Below the pieces are notes generated by a model, which did no database searches, was not told where the DNA came from, and worked only from the letters and a program-made list of their open reading frames with translations. Below, one piece after another: positions 23,613-32,427 of a DNA stretch of 64,000 nucleotides (the stretch's first letter is position 1; each line of letters begins with the position of its first letter). Position numbers and translations under genes: made by a program. This stretch comes from RGIG5270 sp045538635 (GTDB lineage: Bacteria; Verrucomicrobiota; Lentisphaeria; Victivallales; Victivallaceae), in assembly GCA_045538635.1 (NCBI GenBank), contig JAZSRU010000125.1:1-64000 (forward strand), given 5' to 3'.

Positions 23613-24830
23613 ATGATAGAAAATAAACATCGCAAAGAGCGTACTCTGTACGTCTTTGATTACATTCTGACTCCGGATCGTCTTGAAAACAGCGCGATCC
23701 TTTGTGAAGGCGGACAAATCCTTGCCATTGGCGGTTTGTCTGCCTTTAACAAAGACAGCGTGATGACGGTTTATGCTTTTGAAAATGCTTATGCAACTCC
23801 GGGGTTCGTTGATACTCATATTCACGGTGCGGGCGGCTTTGATGCATCTGCAGTATTGCAGTCGCCGCGCAGTATCGAGGATATGAGTTTATTATTGGCG
23901 AGCAAAGGAGTTACCTCTTTTGTCCCCACAATAGTATCGGATTCTCCGGACAGGATGCTTGCAAATCTGCAAGCATTGGTTGATGTTATGACACCGCCCA
24001 TGCCCGGAGCAGAGTGCGTCGGTATAAATATTGAAGGTCCGTTTATCAACCGTACAAAATCCGGCGCACAGGATTTGAATTCCATTATTGATATTGATCT
24101 CGGATTTGCCCGGGAACTGCTTTCATGCGGCGGCAAACTTGTCAAGCTTATGACTTTTGCGCCCGAACTTGAAAATTCCACCGCTCTGATCGAACTTCTT
24201 TGTGAATATGGAGTTATGCCCGCAATGGGCCACAGTATCGCAGGTGAAGATGATACTTTGCGGGCGATTGATGCCGGCGCAAGACATTGTACCCATCTTT
24301 TTAACGGTATGCCGCCTCTGCATCAGCGCGATATGTCGTTGACCAATGTCGCATTGACGGACAACCGTGTAACAGTTGAGCTGATCATTGACGGCCGCCA
24401 TATTGACCCCAGAATGGTCGATCTCGCATGCCGCTGCAAGACAAAAAATAAAATTATCGGTATCAGCGACTGTACCATGGGCGCAGGTATGCCTGACGGA
24501 AAATATATGATCGGTCCGACAGAAATCGAAGTTTTGAACGGTTATTCAAGTGCTTTCGGCAGATTGGCGGGAACAACTACGCTGCTGGATGCCGGCTGGC
24601 ATTGCCTGATGAGTTACGGACATCTGCTTGAAACTCAGGCTGCACAGGCAGTTGCATTGAATGCTGCGCGTGCAGTAGGAATGAATGACCGCGGCGAGAT
24701 ACGACCGCGTATGCGCGCTGACATTGCAGTTTTTGAGCGTGGAACAAACCGGCCGTTGATGACTATCCGCAAAGGAAAGATAGTTTTCAATTCCGGCGAT
24801 AATTATGTTGTTGAAGAAGGAAGTGTATGA
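23613..24830 (+). CDS. nagA: N-acetylglucosamine-6-phosphate deacetylase (first copy)
   Basis: A 405-residue amidohydrolase that removes acetate from GlcNAc-6-P. Metal and catalytic motifs are present: VDTHIHGAGGFDA (HxH), NIEGPFINRTKSGAQ (Glu), GHSIAGEDDTLRAIDAGARHCTHLFNGM (two His) and IGISDCTMGAGMPDG (catalytic Asp). The start at 23613 avoids overlap with the pilin gene and gives the usual N-terminus. It overlaps the next gene by 4 bases. A second, shorter copy lies at 44189-45343 in the amino-sugar cluster. This one is in a housekeeping-like setting, perhaps for cell-wall recycling; that is inference. Confidence 0.88.
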   Translation: MIENKHRKERTLYVFDYILTPDRLENSAILCEGGQILAIGGLSAFNKDSVMTVYAFENAYATPGFVDTHIHGAGGFDASAVLQSPRSIEDMSLLLASKGVTSFVPTIVSDSPDRMLANLQALVDVMTPPMPGAECVGINIEGPFINRTKSGAQDLNSIIDIDLGFARELLSCGGKLVKLMTFAPELENSTALIELLCEYGVMPAMGHSIAGEDDTLRAIDAGARHCTHLFNGMPPLHQRDMSLTNVALTDNRVTVELIIDGRHIDPRMVDLACRCKTKNKIIGISDCTMGAGMPDGKYMIGPTEIEVLNGYSSAFGRLAGTTTLLDAGWHCLMSYGHLLETQAAQAVALNAARAVGMNDRGEIRPRMRADIAVFERGTNRPLMTIRKGKIVFNSGDNYVVEEGSV

Positions 24831-25678
24831 GTTTTTGTGAATATAAAGTGCTTGACTGCGGCAATAAACAGAAATTGGAGCAGGCCGGGCCATATCGTAT
24901 AATCCGTCCGGCATTGAATGCTTTCTGGAAACCTGCACTCCCGCAGAAAGAGTGGGATGCGGCAGATGCGACTTATGTGCGCGACAGTTCAGGTTCCGGT
25001 AAATGGCATTACCGCAACCGTCTGCCGGAAGAGTGGACGGTGGATTATGCCGGATTTAAATTGTTGTTGAAGCCGACCGGTTTCGGGCATCTCGGATTTT
25101 TTGCGGAACAGTATCATAACTGGGATTACTTCCGCAATATCAAAAATGTACTCGGGTTGCGCGAAGTCAATGCATTGAACCTTTTCGGCTATTCAGGACT
25201 CGGGACGATGGCGATGGCGCAGGGCGGTTGTTCAGCGTGCCATCTTGACGCCGCCAAAGGTATGGTTGATTGGGGGCGTGAAATCCGCAAGCTCAATGAA
25301 AAAACTGTTCCTGACAATATCCGCTGGATCGTTGACGATGTGATCAAATTCACCAACCGCGAATTGCGCCGCGGTTCAAAATATAATCTTATTGCGCTTG
25401 ATCCACCGTCATTCGGCAGAGGTTCAAGCGGTCAGGTGTGGAAAATTGAAGATGATCTGCCCAAACTGCTGGCGATCTGCAATCAAATAATTGATCATGA
25501 CAAACCTTTTTCGGTGGTTTTGAGCTGTCATTCACCGGGATTTTCTTCTGTTGTTCTTGAAAATATGCTTTCTGAAGCATTCGGCAATGGAACATTTGAT
25601 TCGATTGAGATGACCGTTCCGACTGCAAACGGCAGACTGCTGCCGTGCGGAATTTCCACAACATTCCTGAAAAAATAA
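24827..25678 (+). CDS. Class I SAM-dependent methyltransferase, RlmI-like
   Basis: A 283-residue Rossmann-fold methyltransferase of the RlmI/RlmK type. NLFGYSGLGTMAMAQGG (about residues 122-138) is the SAM-binding motif I, followed by HLDAAKGMVDWGREIRKLN, and IALDPPSFGRG (about 190) is the DPPxF motif IV of RNA/protein base methylators. It lacks the N-terminal PUA domain of E. coli RlmI, which is usual for short members. The target RNA cannot be read. It overlaps nagA by 4 bases and is followed by a transporter gene 47 bases later. Confidence 0.8.
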   Translation: MSFCEYKVLDCGNKQKLEQAGPYRIIRPALNAFWKPALPQKEWDAADATYVRDSSGSGKWHYRNRLPEEWTVDYAGFKLLLKPTGFGHLGFFAEQYHNWDYFRNIKNVLGLREVNALNLFGYSGLGTMAMAQGGCSACHLDAAKGMVDWGREIRKLNEKTVPDNIRWIVDDVIKFTNRELRRGSKYNLIALDPPSFGRGSSGQVWKIEDDLPKLLAICNQIIDHDKPFSVVLSCHSPGFSSVVLENMLSEAFGNGTFDSIEMTVPTANGRLLPCGISTTFLKK

Positions 25679-25724
25679 TTTTTCAGGTTGAAAATGGGAA
25701 TGATGATTTTTTCCGGAGTATGAG

Positions 25725-26651
25725 ATGACTTTTACGGCATTTTTTTTGATATTGACATCTATTGTCATGCACAGTCTGTGGCATTTTTTGAGCAAGAGCA
25801 GCGGCAAACCGTCATTTGCTTTTTTCAGTATATTTTCTTTTTCTCTTTTCTGCTCGGTTCTGCCGTTGGGATTGATGTCCGGATTGATATTAAAAATCCC
25901 GTTCAGTCTGTTGAAATATTGTATTGCAGGAGGTCTTTTCGGGACGGTGTGTGATTTCGGATTGATCTACGCATACAAGTATTCAGATATTTCACTGGCA
26001 TATCCGATGGCGCGTGCTTTGCCGGTTTTCTTTACCATGATGGCAACTGCACTTTTCGGCTGGGGGAGCAGATTGTCATGGATAGCAATAACAGGAATGA
26101 TGATTATTTTTTCCGGCTGTCTGCTGATGGCGCTTTCCAATAATCATGCAGAAATGAGCAGACAGGATAAAATACGCTTTATCCGTAAGGGGCTGCCGGG
26201 AATACTGTTGGCGGCATTGTGTACGACAGGTTATACTATCGTTGACAGTTTTGGAATCAAAATGATGATGGAGTTTGCTGCCGATAATAATGTTAATAAT
26301 GTATTTGCTGCCGGAGCTTATTCCTGTGCGCGGGAAATCCCGGCAACAATCAGTTTGACATTGTGTGCGGCAGTGTGCAGAGTTTTCGGCAGGGACAGAG
26401 GTGCATTTACATCATTGGCAAAATCGTATCATCCGTATTGTGCCGGATTTTTTGCTGCGGGAGCATATTTTCTGGTTCTGCTGGCAATGAATTATGTTGA
26501 AAATGTCAGTTTCGTTCAGTCGTTCCGTCAGTTGAGTCTGCCGTTCAGCGCATTTCTCGGCTGGTATATTTTAAAAGAAAAAATTACTGTTGTCCGCTGG
26601 ATCGCTCTGGTGATGATCATGGCGGGATTATTAATTTGTATAGTCAAATAA
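25725..26651 (+). CDS. DMT-superfamily (EamA) transporter
   Basis: A 308-residue membrane protein with about ten helices in two EamA repeats. The first contains SIVMHSLWHFLSKSS and DFGLIYAYKYSDISLAYPMAR, the second FVQSFRQLSLPFSAFLGWYILKEK, which is the conserved end of the EamA family. Such proteins export or import small metabolites such as amino acids. The substrate is unknown. Its stop TAA overlaps the ATG of the next gene by one base (TAATG). Confidence 0.85.
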   Translation: MTFTAFFLILTSIVMHSLWHFLSKSSGKPSFAFFSIFSFSLFCSVLPLGLMSGLILKIPFSLLKYCIAGGLFGTVCDFGLIYAYKYSDISLAYPMARALPVFFTMMATALFGWGSRLSWIAITGMMIIFSGCLLMALSNNHAEMSRQDKIRFIRKGLPGILLAALCTTGYTIVDSFGIKMMMEFAADNNVNNVFAAGAYSCAREIPATISLTLCAAVCRVFGRDRGAFTSLAKSYHPYCAGFFAAGAYFLVLLAMNYVENVSFVQSFRQLSLPFSAFLGWYILKEKITVVRWIALVMIMAGLLICIVK

Positions 26652-27244
26652 TGTTGATCCTCAAAAACAGCACTCAAGCCGAAACGAAAGTGAAAAATTC
26701 CCGCTTTCTTGCTGAAGCATTTCCAGTTTCAAGTGCGGAAGAAGCAAAGCAGTTGTGGCAGTACCGCAAGCAGACATATGATAACGGCGGACATATTGTT
26801 TATGCATTTGTCATCGGACCGCAGCAGAACCTTTCGGGTTGTTCGGATGACGGTGAGCCGTCGGGGACAGCGGGGCGTCCGGTGCTGGCTGTTTTGAAAG
26901 GCAGCGGCATTACCAATGCCATGATAACTGTTGCCCGCTGGTTCGGCGGGACGAAACTTGGAACCGGCGGACTTGTACATGCATATACGGAAGCGGCACA
27001 GGCGGCATTGGTTGACTGCGAAACTGTGGAACTTGTCCCGATGAGCAGATTGAATTTTTCTGTCGGCTATCCGGTGTATGAAATAATAAAACGCAAACTT
27101 GCCGAATACGGTTTTGTCATTTTACAGGAGGAATTTGCGGATGATATAAATATTTCAGGTGAGCTGCCGTCAGCGTCTGCGGACGATTTGTGCAGGGCGC
27201 TCGGCGAACTCTCAAATGGCAGAATCAAACCTGAAAAAATTTGA
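26651..27244 (+). CDS. YigZ/IMPACT family protein
   Basis: A 197-residue protein of the IMPACT/UPF0029 family: AEAFPVSSAEEAKQLWQYRK, then GCSDDGEPSGTAGRPVLAVL and TVARWFGGTKLGTGGLVHAYT, the family core (residues about 20-120). The C-terminal half is the DUF1949-like alpha-beta domain. E. coli YigZ and yeast Yih1/IMPACT belong here; the mammalian member regulates GCN2. The bacterial role is unsettled. The ATG at 26651 is chosen over an upstream TTG because it overlaps the stop of the transporter gene, a usual coupling. Confidence 0.88.
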   Translation: MLILKNSTQAETKVKNSRFLAEAFPVSSAEEAKQLWQYRKQTYDNGGHIVYAFVIGPQQNLSGCSDDGEPSGTAGRPVLAVLKGSGITNAMITVARWFGGTKLGTGGLVHAYTEAAQAALVDCETVELVPMSRLNFSVGYPVYEIIKRKLAEYGFVILQEEFADDINISGELPSASADDLCRALGELSNGRIKPEKI

Positions 27245-27284
27245 CCGCAGATAAATAATATTTCAATAAAAAAATGCTTTTTTC

Positions 27285-27312
27285 TTGCATTTGCAAATTT
27301 TTGTGGTAAATT
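27285..27312 (+). promoter_or_regulatory. Predicted promoter of pilT
   Basis: TTGCAT (27285-27290), 16 bases, TAAATT (27307-27312). Confidence 0.5.
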
Positions 27313-27354
27313 TTCTTTTATTATGAATAAATGAAAGATTGAAAGGAGATTTTT

Positions 27355-28440
27355 ATGGCAGAACCCATGATCAACAGTCTTTTGCGTACAATGCTGGAAC
27401 AGAAAGGTTCCGACTTGCATCTTTCTGTCGGTATGCCCGCAAAAATCCGTGTGCATGGCGGTATTCACCCGATCAATGACCATATTATTGAAGCCGCAGA
27501 AATGGAACAGATGCTTCAGGAAATTTGTCTGCCGGAATGGCGCTGGACGGAATATCTTGAACGCCACGACTTTGACTTTGCGCATGAAATTCCCGGATTG
27601 GCGCGTTTTCGCTGCAATTATCTTTACAATTACTGGGGGCAGGCTGCGGTTCTCCGTCAGATCCCGAGCAAAATTCTGACTCTTGCAGATTTGAAACTGC
27701 CTGAAGTCCTTAAAAAAATATGTAATTTCAAAAGCGGTCTGGTGCTGGTTACAGGGCCGACCGGTTCAGGTAAATCAACTACGCTTGCCGCGATGATCGA
27801 TTATATCAATGATAACTATTCAAAGCATATTATCACCATCGAGGACCCGGTTGAGTTTGTGCATCAGAATAAAAAGTGTACCATCGTTCACCGTGAAATC
27901 GGTATCCACAGCCCGTCGTTCCCGCAGGCTCTGCGCGGTGCGATGCGTTCCGACCCCGATATTGTGCTGATCGGTGAGATGCGCGAACTTGATACCATCC
28001 GTCTGGGCTTGACATGCGCGACAATGGGTATGTTGGTTTTCGGTACTTTGCATACCAACAATGCTCCCAAGACTATCGACCGTATTATTGACGCGTTTCC
28101 CGCCAATGAACAGGCGCAGATCCGTACAATGCTTGCCGCCTGTCTTCAGGGAGTCGTTTCCCAGCTTTTGTGTAAAAAAGTCGGCGGCGGCCGTATTGCA
28201 AGCCATGAAATTCTGCTCTGGACAGATGGTCTGCCCAATACGATCCGTGAGGGGCAAATCAATAATATCCGTACCATTATTGAATCGAATAAAGGTAATG
28301 GTATGCAGTCCATGGATGGAACTTTGCAGACATTTCTGGATCAGGGCCTTATCAGTCCGGATGAAGCTTATATGAAAGCTACGGATAAAAAACTTTTTGA
28401 ACATCTGGTCAAAGAGGGATTGGTTCAGGTACAACAGTAA
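27355..28440 (+). CDS. pilT: Type IV pilus retraction ATPase PilT
   Basis: A 361-residue hexameric ATPase that drives pilus retraction and twitching. An N-terminal PAS-like domain begins LLRTMLEQKGSDLHLSVGMP, followed by Walker A GPTGSGKST (about residues 138-146), the Asp box TIEDPVEFVH, Walker B-type DPDIVLIGEMRELDTI and the His box FGTLHTNNAPKT. AIRNLIRE, the usual C-terminal motif of PilT, is not obvious, so PilU-type is also possible. No other pilus assembly genes flank it. AAAGGAG precedes the ATG and a terminator follows. Confidence 0.93.
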   Translation: MAEPMINSLLRTMLEQKGSDLHLSVGMPAKIRVHGGIHPINDHIIEAAEMEQMLQEICLPEWRWTEYLERHDFDFAHEIPGLARFRCNYLYNYWGQAAVLRQIPSKILTLADLKLPEVLKKICNFKSGLVLVTGPTGSGKSTTLAAMIDYINDNYSKHIITIEDPVEFVHQNKKCTIVHREIGIHSPSFPQALRGAMRSDPDIVLIGEMRELDTIRLGLTCATMGMLVFGTLHTNNAPKTIDRIIDAFPANEQAQIRTMLAACLQGVVSQLLCKKVGGGRIASHEILLWTDGLPNTIREGQINNIRTIIESNKGNGMQSMDGTLQTFLDQGLISPDEAYMKATDKKLFEHLVKEGLVQVQQ

Positions 28441-28462
28441 AAAGTTGTTTTTAATCTTTTTT

Positions 28463-28498
28463 AATGCCCCGCTGTTTTTTGCCGGGGTATTGTTTTTT
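28463..28498 (+). terminator. Rho-independent terminator after pilT
   Basis: A 9-bp stem (28463-28471 with 28483-28491, one G-U pair) with an 11-base loop, followed by TTTTTT. Confidence 0.9.
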
Positions 28499-28527
28499 CA
28501 GTATTGATTTATAGAATTGAGGTTTTT

Positions 28528-29409
28528 GTGAGTGCATTTTTCTTGGCAGTTGTTGCCGGCGTTTTTTCAGCTTTTATCGGAATCGGGTACCGTATAGGTG
28601 CAAAAGGAAAAGTTTTTCCAATTCAGGCAGCATTGATATTGGATGTGGTTGGAATTATTTTTTTCAGTACCATGGGTAAATGGCAGTATGATATGCCGTG
28701 GATAGTGTGGTTTTTTGGCGTTTTTTCCGGTTTGACGCAATACGCGACGATCCGTATTCTGCGGGCAGCATTGCAGAGAGGCCCGCTCTCTCCTGCATGG
28801 TGCGCGGTCGGATTGAGCTTTGTCCCTGCGTTGGTTTACTGCTGGTTTTTCCGCAGTGAAACTCCGACTGTGTGTCAGGTGTTGTCGGTCATGGCTACTG
28901 CCGGAGCGATTATAGTTGCTTCTATCGGCAATGCCAAAAGCGCAGGAACAGGGCATAGGCTTGAATCCCGCAAAGAGGGAGTTATTTATGGTATATTGCT
29001 GACGGCGATCGTGGTTTTCTGCGGAATAATTTATATTATTCTCAAGGTTGCAAGTTATTGGAAATTCGGAGATACCACTCTGGTTGCGGCATTCGGCAAT
29101 CAGATAATGGCATTGACATATCTTTTTATAATGCTGCCGTCGCTGGTGGATTTGAGTGTATCAAAAACATGGCATATCAATAAATATTTCTGGTTCGGCG
29201 GATTTTTTGTAATGATCGGCGGCATTGGTTCGTATGGATTGCAGCTGCTGATAATGGATGCTCCGGCGGTGATTGTTTTTGCGTTGACCGGGGTAGTATC
29301 GGTTCTTTGTGCGTCGTTGACATCGGTGTTTGTTTTTCACGAAAAACGGACATATTACTGGTACGCGACGGTGATACTGGCAGTTTTGGCAGTGCTGCTC
29401 AACCGTTGA
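28528..29409 (+). CDS. DMT-superfamily transporter (second in window)
   Basis: A 293-residue protein with about ten membrane helices, of the EamA/DMT type. IRILRAALQRGPLSPAWCAV is the end of the first repeat and VFALTGVVSVLCASLTSVFVFHEK the end of the second. The GTG at 28528 is chosen because TTGAGG lies 6 bases upstream; an in-frame TTG at 28504 sits just after the pilT terminator. It is unlike the copy at 25725 in sequence, so they are not recent duplicates. Substrate unknown. The release-factor-like gene begins 7 bases after. Confidence 0.75.
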   Translation: MSAFFLAVVAGVFSAFIGIGYRIGAKGKVFPIQAALILDVVGIIFFSTMGKWQYDMPWIVWFFGVFSGLTQYATIRILRAALQRGPLSPAWCAVGLSFVPALVYCWFFRSETPTVCQVLSVMATAGAIIVASIGNAKSAGTGHRLESRKEGVIYGILLTAIVVFCGIIYIILKVASYWKFGDTTLVAAFGNQIMALTYLFIMLPSLVDLSVSKTWHINKYFWFGGFFVMIGGIGSYGLQLLIMDAPAVIVFALTGVVSVLCASLTSVFVFHEKRTYYWYATVILAVLAVLLNR

Positions 29410-29416
29410 GGACGAA

Positions 29417-29908
29417 ATGACGCGGAACGAAATATTGATGCTTTCGCCGGAAGAGCTTGGCAAAATCGTTGAATTTGACTTTTTCAAACGGAGCGGCAAT
29501 GGCGGGCAGAAGCGGAACAAAACGTCTTCTGCCGTGCGTGTCCGTCTGCATGAGTTTGATATTTGTGCGGAGGATTGTTCTGAACGCAGTCAGAAAGTCA
29601 ACCGCGACAGAGCTTTGCAGAAATTGCGCCGCAAGCTTGCCATGACTGTCAGGGAAGAGTTTTCTGGAGAGATAATGAAAGTTGTTGCTCCGTCAAATGA
29701 AAAATATCCGCTGTTTCTGGCTCAATTGCTGGATTTGCTTGAGAGTGTGGATTATTCTTTCCGCAGTTGCGGAGATGCGCTTGGATTGAGCAGTTCCCAG
29801 GTTGAAAAACTGCTCCGCAAAGACAGCAGTTTGTGGCAGTTTGTGCAGAGCAGTATTGAATCGCGCAAGCGTCAGAATGACAGTTGCACCAGCGAAAAAA
29901 ACGCATAA
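29417..29908 (+). CDS. Release factor-like GGQ protein with C-terminal helical tail
   Basis: A 163-residue protein. The catalytic RF-1 domain has the GGQ tripeptide in SGNGGQKRNKTSSAVRVR (about residues 29-33), needed to hydrolyse peptidyl-tRNA in the ribosome. The codon-reading and ribosome-anchor domains of RF1/RF2 are absent, as in ArfB/YaeJ. Unlike ArfB, the C-terminus is not a long basic tail but a folded-looking segment, FRSCGDALGLSSSQVEKLLRKD, resembling a helix-turn-helix. It might rescue stalled ribosomes. The start has GAGGA 4 bases upstream. Confidence 0.75.
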   Translation: MTRNEILMLSPEELGKIVEFDFFKRSGNGGQKRNKTSSAVRVRLHEFDICAEDCSERSQKVNRDRALQKLRRKLAMTVREEFSGEIMKVVAPSNEKYPLFLAQLLDLLESVDYSFRSCGDALGLSSSQVEKLLRKDSSLWQFVQSSIESRKRQNDSCTSEKNA

Positions 29909-29926
29909 AAAACATGCCGGGAAGCT

Positions 29927-29971
29927 TTATTTTGTGTAAGTTGCTCATGGATAATGAATTACACAAAATAA
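29927..29971. repeat. Perfect 13-bp inverted repeat upstream of rpmF
   Basis: TTATTTTGTGTAA (29927-29939) and TTACACAAAATAA (29959-29971) are exact reverse complements with a 19-base loop. No T run follows, so it is not a typical terminator; it lies 46 bases upstream of the rpmF promoter. Confidence 0.8.
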
Positions 29972-30016
29972 GTTCTTTAAGTCGTTGAAAAATGCGGTTT
30001 TTTGAATGATTTTGAT

Positions 30017-30044
30017 TTGAAAAATTGCAGAAAAATGCTATATT
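30017..30044 (+). promoter_or_regulatory. Predicted promoter of rpmF-plsX-fabH
   Basis: TTGAAA (30017-30022), 16 bases, TATATT (30039-30044), with TGC before the -10 (extended -10). Confidence 0.65.
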
Positions 30045-30108
30045 ATATGACGATTCTGAAAGAATATTATTTGCTGTTGTTAAATACATAAATGAAAGGA
30101 TTTTAAAA

Positions 30109-30288
30109 ATGGCAGTACCGAAAAGAAAAACCTCAAAGATGAAAAAACGTTTGCGCAAAGCTGCTAACCGCTATGAAGGCGTTCAGGCAACTTTCTGCCC
30201 CAATTGCAAAGCTCCCTGCTTCCCCCATCAGGTTTGCCCAGCTTGCGGTATGTACAAAGGCAAACAGGTCGTTACTGTTGAGGCTTAA
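30109..30288 (+). CDS. rpmF: 50S ribosomal protein L32
   Basis: A 59-residue L32 of the large ribosomal subunit. MAVPKRKTSKMKKRLRKAAN is the family start, and the zinc ribbon is CPNC ... CPACGMYKGK. The ATG at 30109 has AAAGGA 8 bases upstream. rpmF-plsX-fabH is a common gene order that couples ribosome and lipid synthesis. Confidence 0.96.
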   Translation: MAVPKRKTSKMKKRLRKAANRYEGVQATFCPNCKAPCFPHQVCPACGMYKGKQVVTVEA

Positions 30289-30300
30289 TCATTTGACTGT

Positions 30301-30320
30301 TCTGCCGGTTCGCCGGCAGA
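30301..30320 (+). other. UUCG-loop hairpin between rpmF and plsX
   Basis: TCTGCCGG-TTCG-CCGGCAGA is a perfect 8-bp stem with a TTCG tetraloop, 12 bases after rpmF. No T run follows, so it may be an mRNA stabiliser or processing site rather than a full terminator. Confidence 0.7.
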
Positions 30321-30369
30321 CGGACAAAATTATGCGGCTTGATGCCGCTGTAAACAGAAGGCGCGTAAT

Positions 30370-31422
30370 ATGAAGATTGCAGTTGATGCCATGGGCGGAG
30401 ATTATGCTCCATGTGTAGTCGTTGAGGGAGTAGCTCACGCTCTGTATGAATATCCGGAAATCGATATAATTCTTGTCGGACATGCAGACAAGATTGCTTT
30501 TTATCTGGAAAAATACGGCATCGCATCTCATCCGCGCCTTTCTGTTGTTCACGCTCCTGCGGTAGTGGAGATGTCAGAAAGTTCTGCCAGCAGTATCCGC
30601 GGCAAGAAAGATTCTTCGATTACCATGGGGGCGAAATTGCTTAAATCCCATGAGGCTGATGCATTTGTGACTCCGGGGCATACCGGCGCGACATTGGCGG
30701 CTACCAAAGTTATTGTCCGCACTCTTCCGGGCGTGAACCGTCCCGCACTGGCGGCATCAATGCCTGCATACAGCGGTCGTTTTTTGTTGACTGATGCCGG
30801 GGCTAATGTAGAAGTTACAGCAATGAATCTTGCTGAATTTGCCATTATGGGCAGTGTTTATTCTGAATTTTTGTACGGCGTAGAAAATCCTCCCGTCGGA
30901 CTTTTGAGTGTCGGCGGCGAAGACAGCAAAGGTAATGACCTTACCAAAGAAGCATTTAAATTGCTCGAACTTGCACCGATAAATTTTATCGGAAATGTTG
31001 AAGGTAATACTGTTTTTGAAGGAGCATGCAAAGTGCTTGTCGCTGACGGATTTACCGGCAACGTCTTTTTGAAAACAGCCGAAGGTTTGGCAAACAGTGT
31101 CAAATTCTGGCTGAATGTTATTTACAGGAAAAGTATAGTCCGCATGATAATGGGACTTTTAAATAAACGTGCTTTCCGTGAGCTTAAGGAAAATGGCAGC
31201 TCTGAAGCACAGGGCGGCGCACCGCTGCTCGGTCTTAACGGCGTATGCATTGTAGGACATGGTTCTTCATCTCCGCGGGCGGTTTCAAATGCCATCCGCC
31301 TGGCAGGTGAATGCATAAAATTCGGTGTCAATGACAAGATTGTTGAAAAAATCGATCTGTTCCACAAGACACTCGAGAAATTGGAAGCTGAACAAACAAA
31401 AACAGAACAGGATGTGGAATAA
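30370..31422 (+). CDS. plsX: Phosphate acyltransferase PlsX
   Basis: A 350-residue PlsX, forming acyl-phosphate from acyl-ACP for phospholipid synthesis. Marks are MKIAVDAMGGDYAP (start), GHTGATLAA, FLLTDAGANVE and the Gly-rich end HGSSSPRAVSNAI. Length is usual. It lies after rpmF and overlaps fabH by one base (TAATG). Cytoplasmic, peripheral to the membrane. Confidence 0.96.
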   Translation: MKIAVDAMGGDYAPCVVVEGVAHALYEYPEIDIILVGHADKIAFYLEKYGIASHPRLSVVHAPAVVEMSESSASSIRGKKDSSITMGAKLLKSHEADAFVTPGHTGATLAATKVIVRTLPGVNRPALAASMPAYSGRFLLTDAGANVEVTAMNLAEFAIMGSVYSEFLYGVENPPVGLLSVGGEDSKGNDLTKEAFKLLELAPINFIGNVEGNTVFEGACKVLVADGFTGNVFLKTAEGLANSVKFWLNVIYRKSIVRMIMGLLNKRAFRELKENGSSEAQGGAPLLGLNGVCIVGHGSSSPRAVSNAIRLAGECIKFGVNDKIVEKIDLFHKTLEKLEAEQTKTEQDVE

Positions 31423-32408
31423 TGGGTATTGTCATCAAAGGAACGGGTTCTTATGTGCCCGAAAAAATATTGACTAATGCTGATCTTGAAAAAATGGTTG
31501 AGACCAGTGATGAGTGGATTCGTACACGCACAGGTATTCAGGAACGCCATATCGGCGCACCGGAACAGGCAACAAGTGATTTTGCATACGAAGCCGCAGT
31601 CAAAGCTCTTGCCAAAGCAAATCTTGCAGCGGAAGATCTTGATATTATAGTTGTTGCGACTGTTACTCCCGACCATTCATTCCCCAGCACCGGATGTATG
31701 GTGCAGAAAAAACTCGGCGCATCCAAGGCATTCTGTTTTGATTTGGAAGCGGCATGTTCCGGTTTGCTTTATTCTCTTGAAGTTGCACATTCTCTTCTTA
31801 AATCAAATGACAAATACAAAAATGCTCTCGTTATCGGTGCTGAAAAACTTTCATCCATCACCAATTGGACTGATCGCAATACCTGTGTTCTTTTCGGTGA
31901 TGGTGCCGGTGCGGTTGTTTTGAGTAAAGATGAAGCGTTTGATTATGACTGTATCGTTGCCGCAGAACTGCATTCTGACGGTAATTACAGCGAGGTTTTG
32001 AAACGCCGTTCAGGCGGCAGCCGCATGCCCGATACTGCTGAAACAATTGCTGAAGGTATGAATTGTATTTATATGGAAGGCAAAGAGGTTTTCAAACTCG
32101 CCGTTGGCGCAATGGTCGGCGCGGCCAAAAATGTTCTGGCTCAGTCCGGAGTCGAATCAAGTGCGCTCCGTTATGTTATTCCTCATCAGGCAAATTACCG
32201 CATCATTGACGCAGTCGCACAGCGTTTGGAAGTTGAAGATGATGTTGTTTACCGCAATGTCAGCCGTTACGGCAATACTTCTGCTGCTTCAATCGGGCTT
32301 TGTCTCGATGAAATAAACAGCAACGGTGCTGTGGAGCGCGGTGATTATTTGCTGTTGACTGCTTTCGGCGGCGGTTTGACGTGGGCATCATTGTTAATAA
32401 AATGGTAA
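31422..32408 (+). CDS. fabH: 3-oxoacyl-ACP synthase III
   Basis: A 328-residue FabH, condensing acetyl-CoA with malonyl-ACP to start fatty acid synthesis. The catalytic Cys is in DLEAACSGLLYSL (about residue 112), the His in VIPHQANYRIID and the Asn in VSRYGNTSAASI, completing the Cys-His-Asn triad. GTGSYVPEKILTN is the family start. It overlaps the plsX stop by one base and is followed 20 bases later by argB. Confidence 0.96.
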   Translation: MGIVIKGTGSYVPEKILTNADLEKMVETSDEWIRTRTGIQERHIGAPEQATSDFAYEAAVKALAKANLAAEDLDIIVVATVTPDHSFPSTGCMVQKKLGASKAFCFDLEAACSGLLYSLEVAHSLLKSNDKYKNALVIGAEKLSSITNWTDRNTCVLFGDGAGAVVLSKDEAFDYDCIVAAELHSDGNYSEVLKRRSGGSRMPDTAETIAEGMNCIYMEGKEVFKLAVGAMVGAAKNVLAQSGVESSALRYVIPHQANYRIIDAVAQRLEVEDDVVYRNVSRYGNTSAASIGLCLDEINSNGAVERGDYLLLTAFGGGLTWASLLIKW

Positions 32409-32427
32409 TATATATACGGGATCAAAA

